From assembly GCA_009778425.1 (NCBI GenBank), contig WRJU01000253.1, forward strand, positions 1-54,218: a DNA stretch of 54,218 nucleotides, read 5' to 3'. The notes under the pieces are model-generated. The model saw only the letters and a program-made list of their open reading frames with translations. It had not been told where the DNA came from and did not search any database. The position numbers were made by a program, and so were the translations under genes. Position 1 is the first letter of the stretch. Every line of letters begins with the position of its first letter. This stretch comes from Pseudomonadota bacterium (GTDB lineage: Bacteria; Pseudomonadota; Gammaproteobacteria; Burkholderiales; Rhodocyclaceae). Shown here piece after piece: positions 8,067 to 17,583 of the stretch.

Positions 8067-10009
8067 TGACGAAAAACACCACCGCGCAGGGAGACCTGCA
8101 ACTGGCCACGCCCGATGGCGATACCACCAACGTTGAAAAGTACGAGTTCGAGCCGATCAAGGGCTATCCGATGCTGAACTGGCGCGGCAAGCGCCCGTTC
8201 ACTTCGACTCAGTATTTCCCGGCGCAGTTGAAGGAAGTCCATGGCGAAGAAATGGACGGGTGGAGGAACAAGATTTACTGGGGCGACAACCTACAGGTTA
8301 TGAGCCATCTGCTGAAGGAGTTCAGGGGAAAAGTCGATTTGATCTACATAGACCCACCGTTTGACTCGAAGGCAGATTACAAGAAGGTCGTTCAAATAAA
8401 AACATCGCGAGTGTCAAACGATCAGAACTCATTTGAAGAGAAACAGTACTCTGACATTTGGAACAACGATGAGTATTTGCAGTTCATGTACGAGCGACTC
8501 TGCCTTTGTCGTGAACTGATGTCCTCTCATGCCACGATTTGGCTTCATTGCGATTGGCATCAATCACATAGACTGCGTTGTATTCTTGATGAAATATTTG
8601 GAGCCGAATCATTCTTGAATGAGGTGGTATGGCAACGAACCTTCTCAAGAGCGGCATCTAGCACGATCAACAATATCCATGACAATCTTCTCATTTATTC
8701 AAAATCGGCAGATTTTCGTTGGAACCCAATCAAAACGCCCGCGTCAAGAGAATACATCGAGTCACGCTTCACAATGAGCGACCCCGATGGACGTCGGTTT
8801 CAAGGAATTGTCTTAACGGCTCCAGGACTGAGTGGAGGTGAAACGGGGAAAGAGTGGCGAGGCTTCAATCCGAGCAAGCAAGGGCGTCACTGGGCTTGCC
8901 GATTATCTGAACTTGACCGTTTTGATACAGAGGGCAAGATATACTGGCCGAGTTCCGGGGGATGGCCCAGGCGAAAACATTATGCAGATGAAGTGGACGG
9001 CATAGCGTTGCAAACGCTTTGGGCTGACATTTCTCCGGTGAATTCGCAAGCCGAAGAAGACACAGGGCTTCCAACTCAAAAGCCTGAAGCATTGCTTGAG
9101 CGAATCATCCGAATAGGGACGAATCAAGGTGACTGTGTTTTTGACTGCTTCATGGGATCTGGTACAACTCAGGCTGTAGCGGCGCAGCTCGGCAGGAAAT
9201 TTATTGGGGCAGATATAAATCTTGCTTCTATTCAAACAACAACAAAACGATTAATTGGAATTGCAGATCAAGCGCGTCAGCAATCGCTCGTTGAAAACGT
9301 TCAATGTATAGCCGGTTTTGAGGTCTATAACGTCAACCACTACGACATCTTCCGCAATCCCGTCCAAGCAAAGGAATTGCTGATAGAGGCTCTGGAGATT
9401 CAGAAGCTGGAGTTCAGCACCGTATTCGATGGCGAGAAGGACGGGCGCATGGTCAAGATCATGCCCGTCAACCGCATCGCTACGCGCGCTGACCTGAACG
9501 AATTGACTCACAATTTCGACCAGAAAACATGGCAGCGCCGACAAAATGAGCATCCGAATCGCCCTGTTGAGAAAATTACGCTCGTGTGCATGGGTCATGA
9601 ACCCACGCTAAAGGCGGAACTGGAATATGCGGCCAAACCCTTCAAGATCGACGTGGAAGTGGTAGACATCCTGCGTGACAAGGCCGATCTGGAGTTCAAG
9701 CGCGATTCCGAAGCAAAGGTATCCATCAGCAAGGGCGAGCTGGTCATTGAGCGGTTCTACCCGATGAATCTCCTACAAAAGCTCTCGCTCCAGAAGGAAT
9801 CGGTTGAGGATTGGAAAGAATTGGCCGAATCGGTTCTGATCGACTGGAACTATGACGGCGCAGTGCTGCAACCGGCGGTTGTGGACATCCCAGGCAAGAA
9901 CGATCTTGTCAAGGGCGCGTACAAAGTGCCAGAGGATGCAGGCACCATCCGCGTGAAGATCACCGACCTGCTCTCCGAGTCATGGGAAGGGAGCATCCGC
10001 AATGGCTAG
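8066..10009 (+). CDS. mod: Type III-like DNA methyltransferase (Mod)
   Basis: A 647-residue beta-class amino-methyltransferase. Motif IV is DPPF (residues 96-99) and comes before motif I, FMGSGTT (362-368), the order found in type III Mod proteins; TQKPE just before motif I is also typical. A roughly 250-residue variable region lies between them, where type III enzymes carry target recognition, and a further C-terminal domain follows. It should modify adenine in an asymmetric site. The central part (about 8345-9310) is visibly less GC-rich than the ends of the gene, as expected if the recognition region was exchanged. The start overlaps the helicase stop by one base, and the stop overlaps the res start by eight bases. 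Confidence 0.9.
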   Translation: MTKNTTAQGDLQLATPDGDTTNVEKYEFEPIKGYPMLNWRGKRPFTSTQYFPAQLKEVHGEEMDGWRNKIYWGDNLQVMSHLLKEFRGKVDLIYIDPPFDSKADYKKVVQIKTSRVSNDQNSFEEKQYSDIWNNDEYLQFMYERLCLCRELMSSHATIWLHCDWHQSHRLRCILDEIFGAESFLNEVVWQRTFSRAASSTINNIHDNLLIYSKSADFRWNPIKTPASREYIESRFTMSDPDGRRFQGIVLTAPGLSGGETGKEWRGFNPSKQGRHWACRLSELDRFDTEGKIYWPSSGGWPRRKHYADEVDGIALQTLWADISPVNSQAEEDTGLPTQKPEALLERIIRIGTNQGDCVFDCFMGSGTTQAVAAQLGRKFIGADINLASIQTTTKRLIGIADQARQQSLVENVQCIAGFEVYNVNHYDIFRNPVQAKELLIEALEIQKLEFSTVFDGEKDGRMVKIMPVNRIATRADLNELTHNFDQKTWQRRQNEHPNRPVEKITLVCMGHEPTLKAELEYAAKPFKIDVEVVDILRDKADLEFKRDSEAKVSISKGELVIERFYPMNLLQKLSLQKESVEDWKELAESVLIDWNYDGAVLQPAVVDIPGKNDLVKGAYKVPEDAGTIRVKITDLLSESWEGSIRNG

Positions 10010-12695
10010 GCGTGCATCTTCCAAGTCCGCTGGCGCAACGCTGGATTTCGCCTTCTTCCGCTTCCTTTGGCAGTTCTACCAGGATAACCGGGGCGCGATT
10101 CGCCAGCACTACAAGGAACTGACCCGCAAGTTCCTCGACTTCAACAACCCGGACAAAAACCCCAAAGCCTTCCTGCGTCAGCCGCAATTCGAGGCATTGG
10201 AAACCTACGTCTTTCTGAAGGAGTTTCTCGGCAACGCCAAGGTTGAGGAGATTTTCAGGGCTTGGTACGAGCGCAGCGGCAAGTTCGAGGGCCGCAAGTT
10301 CGGTTCCTTCCTCGGCACCGCAGGGCAAGAGATGTTTGCGTTCGGTGAGAGCGACGAACTGGAATTGAACTCCTACAAGGTGCTGTTCGAGAGAATGCGC
10401 AAGAACTCGCGAGCCTATCCGAACTACATCTTCGCGCTGACGATGGGCATTGGTAAAACCATCCTGATGGCGACCTGCATCTTTTATGAGTTTCTGTTGG
10501 GTAACAAGTTCGAGAAGGACTCGCGCTACTGCCATAACGCGCTGGTGTTTGCCCCGGATAAGACAGTGCTGCAATCGCTCAAGGAAATCGAATCTTTCGA
10601 CCTCACCAAAGTCGTGCCGCCGGAGTACGTGAATTTCCTGACCTCACACCTGCGTTTCCACTACCTTGAAGAAGCAGGCACCTCGCTGGATACGCTGGAT
10701 CGCTCGCGTTTCAACATCGTCGTTTCCAACACCCAGAAAATCATCCTCAAGCGCAAACACAAGGAAAAAACCTCCGTCGACAAGCTGTTCGGCTCGACCG
10801 GCGAAACATTCACAGCCTCCGGCGTCTATGCCGAAGCCGCCGACCTCTACAACTTCGACCAGCCAGAAGATGAAGGTGAATTGACCACTAACCAGCGGTT
10901 CGAGAAATTACGCCGCCTGGAACAGTTGGGCATCTTCGTTGACGAGGCACATCACGCCTTCGGCACGACGCTGGCCAAGGACATGGGCGTGGGTGCGAAG
11001 GAAACCGATACCAGCCTGCGTACCACCATCGACTTCCTCGCCGCCAGCCTGAACGCGGCGGGTACACGCGTGGTGGCCTGCTATAACTACACGGGCACGC
11101 CCTACGTCGGGCGCGAAGTGCTCCCCGAGGTTGTGTATGCCTATGGCCTGAAAGAAGCCATCGACAAGGGCTACCTCAAGAAAGTGCGGTTGCATGGTTA
11201 TACCAATACCCGCACCAACGAGTTCGTAGACATTGCCGTTGAGAGTTTTCTGAAAGAGTCCGGCGACTTGCGCCCGGAAGGCTTACTGCCGAAGCTGGCA
11301 TTCTTTGCAGCCACTATCGAAGAACTGACCCAGGAACTGAAACCGGCTGTTGAGCGTGCGCTGCTCAAACACAGCATCCCGACCTCGCGCATCCTGGTCA
11401 ACGTGGGTGACGACAAACTCACCAGTAACGACGACATCCGTGAATTCAACCGGCTCGACACCGAAAATTCCGAAAAGCAATTCATCCTGCTGGTGAACAA
11501 AGGCCGTGAAGGCTGGAATTGCCGCTCTCTGTTTGGTGTCGGCCTGTTCCGGGAGCCGAAATCCAAGGTGTTTGTCCTGCAAGCCACGATGCGGTGTTTG
11601 CGCGCAATCGGCGAAGCCCAACACACCGGCCACGTATTCCTCTCGGACGAAAACCTCAATACCTTGAATGATGAGTTGCAACAGAATTTCCGCCTCAATG
11701 CCGACGAGTTGCAAGAGATTGCCAGCGACAGGGAGCGCGTGGAAGTGCGCGTGGTCGAGCCGCAGGTCAAGATCAAACTGGTGCGGGTGCGAAGGCAGTT
11801 TTCGATGCGCGAGAAGCAGCTCGTTCCCGGCCAAGCGTTAGGACTCGACCGTGCCGATCAGAAAGCATGGAACGAAATGATCGAGAAGTACAGGCTGATC
11901 GAGACGCAGCAGGAAGGGTTGACCGCTGCTGCGGCGCACGCCTCGGCAAGCCGCACGTTCGATTTGACCGAGCGCCGTGAAAAGCGCGTGTTCTCGCGGA
12001 TGAGCTTGGTCGCTGAAGTGTCGCGCTACCTCAACCGCAGCCCGCTGGAGATTGAGGAACTGCTCGATGCCACGAAAGAGGGCACCGACGAGCTGGTCGC
12101 CATGACCAATGAGTTCAACGAACTGCTCTACGACGAAATCATCCCGCGCCTGTTCCGCCTGCTCTACGATCTTGATGAATCACAGCAAACCGAAGAGCAT
12201 GAGGTTGCGCTCGTCAAGATGCCGCTCAAAGGCTACTACGAGATGACGGCGCGCAAGCATTTAATCGCCCGTATGAAAGACCCAGAGATCGTGGACGGCG
12301 AACGCACGAAGAGCTTCCACCTTGACACTTACTGTTTCGACTCCAACCCGGAAAATTGGCTGTTCTGGGATTTGCTACGCGAAAACCGGGTGAAGAAAGT
12401 TTATTTCACCGGGATGCTGACTCACTCTAGCCAAACCGACTTTTCCATCCAGTACATCGACCCGGATTCTCGCACGGTGCGTAGCTATTACCCAGACTTC
12501 ATCTTCGAGCGGGAAGAGCCGGATGGCAGCCTAAAGTACGTGATTGTTGAGGTGAAGGCTGACAACCAGATCGAGGATGCAGTGGTACAGGCCAAGAAGG
12601 ATTACGCCCAGCAGATGGCCGGTGCGAGCGGGATGGAGTATCGAATCATGCCCGCGTCGGACGCGGAGAAGCGGCGGTACAGGGTGCTGCTGTAA
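10002..12695 (+). CDS. res: Type III-like restriction subunit (Res), SF2 helicase-nuclease
   Basis: An 897-residue protein of the type III restriction subunit family. The helicase core shows motif I TMGIGKT (about 146-152), motif II DEAHHAF (from Asp314), motif III NYTGTPY and a later REGWNCRSLFGVG motif. The C-terminus is a PD-(D/E)XK nuclease: YYPDF with Asp832, then VEVKAD with Glu850 and Lys852. With Mod it should form a translocating or switching enzyme that cuts DNA with unmethylated sites. It is coded immediately after mod with an eight-base overlap. It could also work with the neighbouring helicase-nuclease and GHKL protein, which would be unusual for a plain type III system. Confidence 0.92.
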   Translation: MARRASSKSAGATLDFAFFRFLWQFYQDNRGAIRQHYKELTRKFLDFNNPDKNPKAFLRQPQFEALETYVFLKEFLGNAKVEEIFRAWYERSGKFEGRKFGSFLGTAGQEMFAFGESDELELNSYKVLFERMRKNSRAYPNYIFALTMGIGKTILMATCIFYEFLLGNKFEKDSRYCHNALVFAPDKTVLQSLKEIESFDLTKVVPPEYVNFLTSHLRFHYLEEAGTSLDTLDRSRFNIVVSNTQKIILKRKHKEKTSVDKLFGSTGETFTASGVYAEAADLYNFDQPEDEGELTTNQRFEKLRRLEQLGIFVDEAHHAFGTTLAKDMGVGAKETDTSLRTTIDFLAASLNAAGTRVVACYNYTGTPYVGREVLPEVVYAYGLKEAIDKGYLKKVRLHGYTNTRTNEFVDIAVESFLKESGDLRPEGLLPKLAFFAATIEELTQELKPAVERALLKHSIPTSRILVNVGDDKLTSNDDIREFNRLDTENSEKQFILLVNKGREGWNCRSLFGVGLFREPKSKVFVLQATMRCLRAIGEAQHTGHVFLSDENLNTLNDELQQNFRLNADELQEIASDRERVEVRVVEPQVKIKLVRVRRQFSMREKQLVPGQALGLDRADQKAWNEMIEKYRLIETQQEGLTAAAAHASASRTFDLTERREKRVFSRMSLVAEVSRYLNRSPLEIEELLDATKEGTDELVAMTNEFNELLYDEIIPRLFRLLYDLDESQQTEEHEVALVKMPLKGYYEMTARKHLIARMKDPEIVDGERTKSFHLDTYCFDSNPENWLFWDLLRENRVKKVYFTGMLTHSSQTDFSIQYIDPDSRTVRSYYPDFIFEREEPDGSLKYVIVEVKADNQIEDAVVQAKKDYAQQMAGASGMEYRIMPASDAEKRRYRVLL

Positions 12696-12777
12696 TCTTT
12701 AGGAATTGCAGGCTGTAAACTGTGACAGGGTTTTTCGGAGTTGAATCAAAAGAATACATTTATGGAGGCAAATAAAA

Positions 12778-13764
12778 ATGGACTTGAAGGAGTTTGATAA
12801 CCATCCTGATGGGTGTTCTGGTGTAACGATGTTCGGGAATCAGTATTGCCTTAACGGTGATGAGGGAATAAGGAAGTTTTTCGATCAAGTAAACAATGCA
12901 AAATCATTACATGAATTGCCAAATCCCTTATTTCCGCTTCCGCAGTTTGATGACAAAATTGCGGCTGTATCTGGTAAATTATATCATTACACTACAGCAG
13001 ATGCCCTTTTGAATATCATTAAAGAATCTAAAGAGAAGGATAGTTTCGACCTTCATTTGTCACGTATTGACTATACAAATGATACATCAGAAGGTGGAAA
13101 AATTTTTTCAATGGTATTAAAAGAATTCAAGGATATTATTGGTGATAATGAGTTAATATATAATTTCATTTTACCATATTTTACGGACACACAAGTTACA
13201 AATAGAGAGGCTTTTGTTTGCTCTTTCTCCACTGATAAAGATTCATTGCCCTTGTGGCAGGGTTATGCAAACAAAGGGGTTGGATATAATCTTGCATTTG
13301 ATTCAAAATTATTACATACAAATGGGGAAGTAAATAATTTTTTTCTCGTTCCTGTTATCTATGACTGCAAACTAATGTGTGAAATTACATCATGCGTTCT
13401 TCACAAAATCTACGAATTTGAATTTGCGAAATCTTTCAAAAATGATAGTGAAGAGAAGGAATTCGAAGAAATGATATTAGAATTTTGTTGTTTAGCGCAA
13501 TTAGCATTTAAGCACCCAAGTTTTTCGTATGAACACGAGGGGCGTATTGTGATTCTTAATAGCAAGTCAGTAGAATACAAACAACAAAATGGTGTTATTA
13601 AGCCATATACGAAGTTGAGTCTTCCAAAAAAATTATTTACTGAAATAACAATTGGGCCACTTATAGAAGCAGAAATAGCACAACTTACCATTAAAAATGC
13701 TTTAGCTTCGCATGGATTCGAATGTAAAGTGGATATTTCGCAAGCGCCCGTGAGATTTTTATGA
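12778..13764 (+). CDS. DUF2971-family protein, AT-rich
   Basis: A 328-residue protein with DUF2971 hallmarks: YHYTTADALLNII near residue 70, then DYTNDTSEG, and AFVCSFSTDKDSLPLWQGYANKG-like spacing in the middle (split here as FVCSFS and LPLWQGYANKG), and YEHEGRIVI near residue 255. GGAGG lies nine bases before the ATG. Base composition is strikingly low in GC (about a third), unlike the restriction genes before it and the ICE genes after it, so it was probably acquired separately. The biochemical function of DUF2971 is not established. Its place at the end of a defence cassette suggests a defence or toxin role, but that is inference only. Confidence 0.75.
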   Translation: MDLKEFDNHPDGCSGVTMFGNQYCLNGDEGIRKFFDQVNNAKSLHELPNPLFPLPQFDDKIAAVSGKLYHYTTADALLNIIKESKEKDSFDLHLSRIDYTNDTSEGGKIFSMVLKEFKDIIGDNELIYNFILPYFTDTQVTNREAFVCSFSTDKDSLPLWQGYANKGVGYNLAFDSKLLHTNGEVNNFFLVPVIYDCKLMCEITSCVLHKIYEFEFAKSFKNDSEEKEFEEMILEFCCLAQLAFKHPSFSYEHEGRIVILNSKSVEYKQQNGVIKPYTKLSLPKKLFTEITIGPLIEAEIAQLTIKNALASHGFECKVDISQAPVRFL

Positions 13765-13881
13765 AACCGTGCAGCACCGATCTGTCGTTGCCGCAGAAAC
13801 ATGACAGCAGAAGAGCATAATGAAAGACTCTATGAATGATTGCACGCATCAGCCTTTCGCGCCTGAGCAAATACGCAGGAT

Positions 13882-14382
13882 TCATTTTTTGGTTTCCTGC
13901 TTCATTCGGCACCCTTTTCTAGCTCGCAAGATTTCCCAACTGTGTGGATCGCATTTCGGACAGACATCGTAGGCAGAATGACCATGCTGCGCTTGAAACT
14001 GTTTTTCCAAGATGCTGAGGATGTCGTACTGCAAGTAGCTGGATGACTTCGCAAAAAAAACAGCGGCGAAATCCTTTATAAACATCATCATGCTGGGGAA
14101 ATCGGGCAGAAATACCTCATATACTGAACTGCCAAAAGGTGTCGCATTAGCGTAGAACGAACCTTTGCCTGTTGTGGACTCATAGATCTCAATCAGCCCA
14201 CGTTCTTCATCATATCCAAAGGTGTTCGCAATTGTGCTGAATCCTATTCTTGTCACGAAGTCGTCGAAATCTTCACCATCTTGCCAGTCAGGCAGTGGGT
14301 TTGTGTCTTCCCAGCTTCCACGGTTAAAAGTGAATTTTCTGTTTACTCCATTCGGGTGCTGCTCTTGCTCTAGGTTTGACAT
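13882..14382 (-). CDS. Hypothetical protein with C-terminal CxxC
   Basis: A 166-residue soluble protein that I do not recognise. It is acidic at the N-terminus, has a hydrophobic patch around residues 95-110 (FPSMMMFIKDFAAVFF) that looks buried rather than membrane-spanning, and ends with CPKC and a basic tail. AAGGAG lies seven bases before the ATG, so it is probably expressed. It lies on the backbone strand between TIGR03747 and the cargo, so it may be a backbone gene or the edge of the inserted cassette. The 117 bases between it and the DUF2971 gene show nothing clear. Confidence 0.6.
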   Translation of the reverse strand: MSNLEQEQHPNGVNRKFTFNRGSWEDTNPLPDWQDGEDFDDFVTRIGFSTIANTFGYDEERGLIEIYESTTGKGSFYANATPFGSSVYEVFLPDFPSMMMFIKDFAAVFFAKSSSYLQYDILSILEKQFQAQHGHSAYDVCPKCDPHSWEILRARKGCRMKQETKK

Positions 14383-14417
14383 GATCGGACTCCTTATGTC
14401 TGGTTGGTGAAGTTGAG

Positions 14418-15161
14418 CTATAAATACTTCTTGAAACTCCCCGCCGCGATATTGACCGCCACCCCCAACAGGATGGCCGCAGGCAACAGGATCAGTAGCG
14501 GGTGAACGGTGACGGGCAGCGCCAGGTACAAGCCCCAGGGCAGCACCGCCAGCGGCCAGAGCGCAGCGCGCGCCCGGTGATAGATGAACCCGGACTCAGA
14601 ATCCGCGCTAAAGCGCCGGATGTCCCGGCGCACCAGCCCATCCACGAATCCAACGAATGCCGCGAGCAGGAAAAGCGGTAACGTCAGCACAAGCACCAGT
14701 AGCCGGGTCAGAAAGACCAGTGACGTGTAGGCAGCGGCCACAATCATGTCCTGGAAATAAACGTGCGCGACTGCCAGATTGTCCCGGAACGTGCGCGAGC
14801 GTGGGGGGGTGGCAGCGCGCGCCTGCGCCTCCTCAACCCATTCGAGAAACCCGCTTTGCGCGAATAGCGCCTCTCTAGCTTTCAAGACGATGCCTTGGGC
14901 ACCGATGCCGGGGTTGGAGACCAGTATCCCGCGCCGGAACTGCCCGGAGAGTTGTTCGAGTTCTTCATCGAGCATCTTTTGCGCGTGATGCCAGCTTTTC
15001 TCCGGCCAGAAGAGCTTCATGCCCACCCATTCGACGAGGATGGAAAGCAGCAGCGCCCCCACCAGGATTCCGAACACCTGAAACGGTAGCATGATGAGTG
15101 TATAGACCAACCCCTTCGGGGCATCGCTGGGCGGCGTGCGGGTCGTGGTGTTCTCACTCAT
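14418..15161 (-). CDS. ICE membrane protein, TIGR03747 family
   Basis: A 247-residue inner-membrane protein of the TIGR03747 (PFL_4697-like) family, always found directly after TraD in this class of ICE. It has four hydrophobic segments: about residues 20-48, 136-170 (long) and two between 195 and 240. The middle soluble part (about 55-130) is charged. Its start overlaps the traD stop by four bases. It probably works with the coupling protein at the base of the mating channel; this is inferred from constant gene neighbourhood. Confidence 0.88.
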   Translation of the reverse strand: MSENTTTRTPPSDAPKGLVYTLIMLPFQVFGILVGALLLSILVEWVGMKLFWPEKSWHHAQKMLDEELEQLSGQFRRGILVSNPGIGAQGIVLKAREALFAQSGFLEWVEEAQARAATPPRSRTFRDNLAVAHVYFQDMIVAAAYTSLVFLTRLLVLVLTLPLFLLAAFVGFVDGLVRRDIRRFSADSESGFIYHRARAALWPLAVLPWGLYLALPVTVHPLLILLPAAILLGVAVNIAAGSFKKYL

Positions 15162-17287
15162 GCCGGGGCCTCCTCATTGGCAAGTTCCTCGGGGATCTCA
15201 TCCCCCCCGGTTCTGTCTGCGCCGTACCACCAGTCATCCTCCTCGTCGGTGCGGTTGCGCATGGCTTTGACCATCTCCTGCAAATCGTCGGGGAGCTTTT
15301 CGTCGGGCTCGGGTTTCGGGAGCGGCATCCGCACCTTGTGGAGTTGTCCGCCCTCGATGAACGCAAACGCCTGCCCCTTCGGGAGCGCCACGACATGCGC
15401 AGGCTCGATCATCGGCACCGAGGTCGCCGTGACCCGCTCGGATGCATTCGACGTGAACGCGGTCTTGCCGCTTGGGTCAGAGGAGTCCGTGGCACTCGAT
15501 ATGCGCGCAGCGGTATAGACCTCGACCTTGGCCAGTTGCTTGGTGAGCAGTTCGGCAGTTGCCGTCTCCCGCACCCGGAGCATGATGAGGTTGTTGAAAT
15601 TGCCAATCACCTGACCCGCTTTTGCGCGATTGCCGATCCTCGCCTCGATGTCGGAGAGGGTCTGCGTATAGGCCGTCACCTGGATACCTGCACCGCCCCC
15701 CTTGTTCACGAGCGGGATGAATTCGTCCCCCATGAGTTCATTGAACTCGTCCGCATGCAGGTTGATCGGCGCTTTTTCAGAACGGTTTTCTCCCGGCAGG
15801 CCGTCATGGGTGCCGTGCTTGTAGAGGTGCCCGGCGACCGACACCAGATCGGAGAACATCGAATTGCCGACGGCGGCGGCGACCTCCGAGTCCGATAAGG
15901 CATCCAGCCCCACATAGACCACGGCACGCTTTCGGATGACTTGAAGCCATTCAAAAATCGGCCTCGGGTCATCCAGGTCGGAATAGTTCGGTGCAAGTAG
16001 TTGGGCGATCTTCCCGGTGGTGAGCTTGTCGAGCAACGGCAGGAGGCTTGCCACGATCTTGTCGAAGTACGTCCGGTCGTACCGTACCGCGCTCATTAAG
16101 CCCTCCAGCACCGGGTCAGGCACGCGGGACATGGTGAGGTACTTCTCAATGGCAATGACCCGCCGTTCGCGCCCGAACATGTTACGGGGGATGTCCTTGT
16201 CGTTGAGTTTGCCCTCGATCTGGACGATGGACTCCCACGCCTTGGGCGCATGTTTGGCAAAGTAGTGCTGCGCGTATTTGATAAAGAGCGCGTCGATGTT
16301 GTTGACATGTTCGAGGATCAACTGGTAGTCGGGACGCTGTCCCAATTCCACCAAGGCGCGTGCAACAATGTTGACGAACCGCCATGCAAACGCCTTGAAC
16401 GCGGCAGAGTTCCCTTCCCCTGAGAGTTGGCCTGAGATGCGCGTGGCAACCTCTGAAATTCTGCCGAACCTGCCAACGGCGTTGTAGCGTGCCGAGATGT
16501 CCGGCCAGCCGAGGTGGAACACGTAAAACGCATCCTCCCGCCCCGCGCGTTTCACCTCGATGGCAATGCGTTTCAATAAGTCGGCATCCCCCTTGGGGTC
16601 AAACACAATCACTGTCTCGAATTCGCCGTGCTCGTTTTTCCTGCGGATGTCCTGCGTAATGAAGAGTTCGGCCAGCCGGGTTTTGCCGACCCTTGTTGTG
16701 CCGAGAACGAGCGTGTGTCCGACGCGCTCGCCCAAGGGCAGTGATACATCATGCTCATCGGGTTCTACCCCGTGCAGCCGCGCCAGGCCGCCGACCGGAG
16801 GCAAGGGGCGTACCGGGTTAAAAAAACTATCCCACGCCAAGGCCCTGGCGAGTGCAGAAAACGGAAACGCAGAAAATTCCCATCTGGCCTGCCAGCGTCG
16901 CGCAAGCCGGAAAAGCAGCGTCGGTTCCACGTAGGCGCGAAACTCCGGCCTGCCGGTCTGCGCCAAGCGGTGCGTGTGCCGCTCATCCCACCGGAACCCC
17001 TTGCCGATAAAAAGCCGATGCTTTGATACCGGCACCTGGCGGCTCCGAATCTCGTAGCGGGGAAGCCTGCGGATGTGGCGGCGGTAGCGCAGGATTTTGC
17101 GGGCTTCAAACGCCCGGATCGCACCAAAGACTAGGAACGAGAAAGCAAACCCGGCACCTAGGAGGGGCGAGAGGGCAAGCGCCCAGGGCGAGAAAAGGCA
17201 AAGAGAAGCGGCGGCAAGGCACGCCAGTACGCTATAGAGTTCGACCGCCGGGCGCAGCAGCACCTCGATGGCGCGCGGCGTACTCAT
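15158..17287 (-). CDS. traD: Type IV coupling protein TraD (ICE type, TIGR03743)
   Basis: A 709-residue coupling ATPase that brings the relaxosome to the mating channel. Two N-terminal hydrophobic segments (about residues 19-40 and 42-62) are followed by Walker A GTTRVGKT (196-203) and Walker B VIVFDPKGD. A C-terminal acidic tail ends the protein. Length and motif order match the TraD of ICEclc-type elements. It overlaps TIGR03765 and TIGR03747 by four bases on each side, so the three are coupled. No relaxase is seen in the window. Confidence 0.93.
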   Translation of the reverse strand: MSTPRAIEVLLRPAVELYSVLACLAAASLCLFSPWALALSPLLGAGFAFSFLVFGAIRAFEARKILRYRRHIRRLPRYEIRSRQVPVSKHRLFIGKGFRWDERHTHRLAQTGRPEFRAYVEPTLLFRLARRWQARWEFSAFPFSALARALAWDSFFNPVRPLPPVGGLARLHGVEPDEHDVSLPLGERVGHTLVLGTTRVGKTRLAELFITQDIRRKNEHGEFETVIVFDPKGDADLLKRIAIEVKRAGREDAFYVFHLGWPDISARYNAVGRFGRISEVATRISGQLSGEGNSAAFKAFAWRFVNIVARALVELGQRPDYQLILEHVNNIDALFIKYAQHYFAKHAPKAWESIVQIEGKLNDKDIPRNMFGRERRVIAIEKYLTMSRVPDPVLEGLMSAVRYDRTYFDKIVASLLPLLDKLTTGKIAQLLAPNYSDLDDPRPIFEWLQVIRKRAVVYVGLDALSDSEVAAAVGNSMFSDLVSVAGHLYKHGTHDGLPGENRSEKAPINLHADEFNELMGDEFIPLVNKGGGAGIQVTAYTQTLSDIEARIGNRAKAGQVIGNFNNLIMLRVRETATAELLTKQLAKVEVYTAARISSATDSSDPSGKTAFTSNASERVTATSVPMIEPAHVVALPKGQAFAFIEGGQLHKVRMPLPKPEPDEKLPDDLQEMVKAMRNRTDEEDDWWYGADRTGGDEIPEELANEEAPA

Positions 17288-17583
17288 GGGCGAGGCTGGC
17301 GCAACGGCTCCGGTTGGGGCACCCCGGATTCAGTCTGCGGCATCGTCCGTAACTTGGTTTTTCCCGCAACCTGGTAGATAGGCAGTGCTGGTGGTACTGC
17401 CTGCCGGGATACCCCGCTGGGCATCTTACCGGCATTCTCAAAAACCTTGTAATACGGCAGGGCCGAATCGCCTCCGCGATCTTCCACGACGATGAGGGCG
17501 GGTCGCTGTGCCCATGTCGGAGACACCTGACACAACACCCCGGCCAGTAGGCAGAAAGCGAGCTTTACGGCAGGCGTACCCAT
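17284..17583 (-). CDS. ICE protein, TIGR03765 family
   Basis: A 99-residue exported protein matching the TIGR03765 (PFL_4695-like) family. A signal peptide (about residues 1-24) is followed by LIVVEDRGG and a proline-rich region containing PYYKVFENAG. The ATG at 17583 was chosen over a longer frame because GGAGGAG lies six bases upstream and because the signal peptide begins there. It lies inside the last 19 bases of the TIGR03759 gene. Related ICEs usually have a lytic transglycosylase gene between these two; it is absent here. Confidence 0.82.
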   Translation of the reverse strand: MGTPAVKLAFCLLAGVLCQVSPTWAQRPALIVVEDRGGDSALPYYKVFENAGKMPSGVSRQAVPPALPIYQVAGKTKLRTMPQTESGVPQPEPLRQPRP

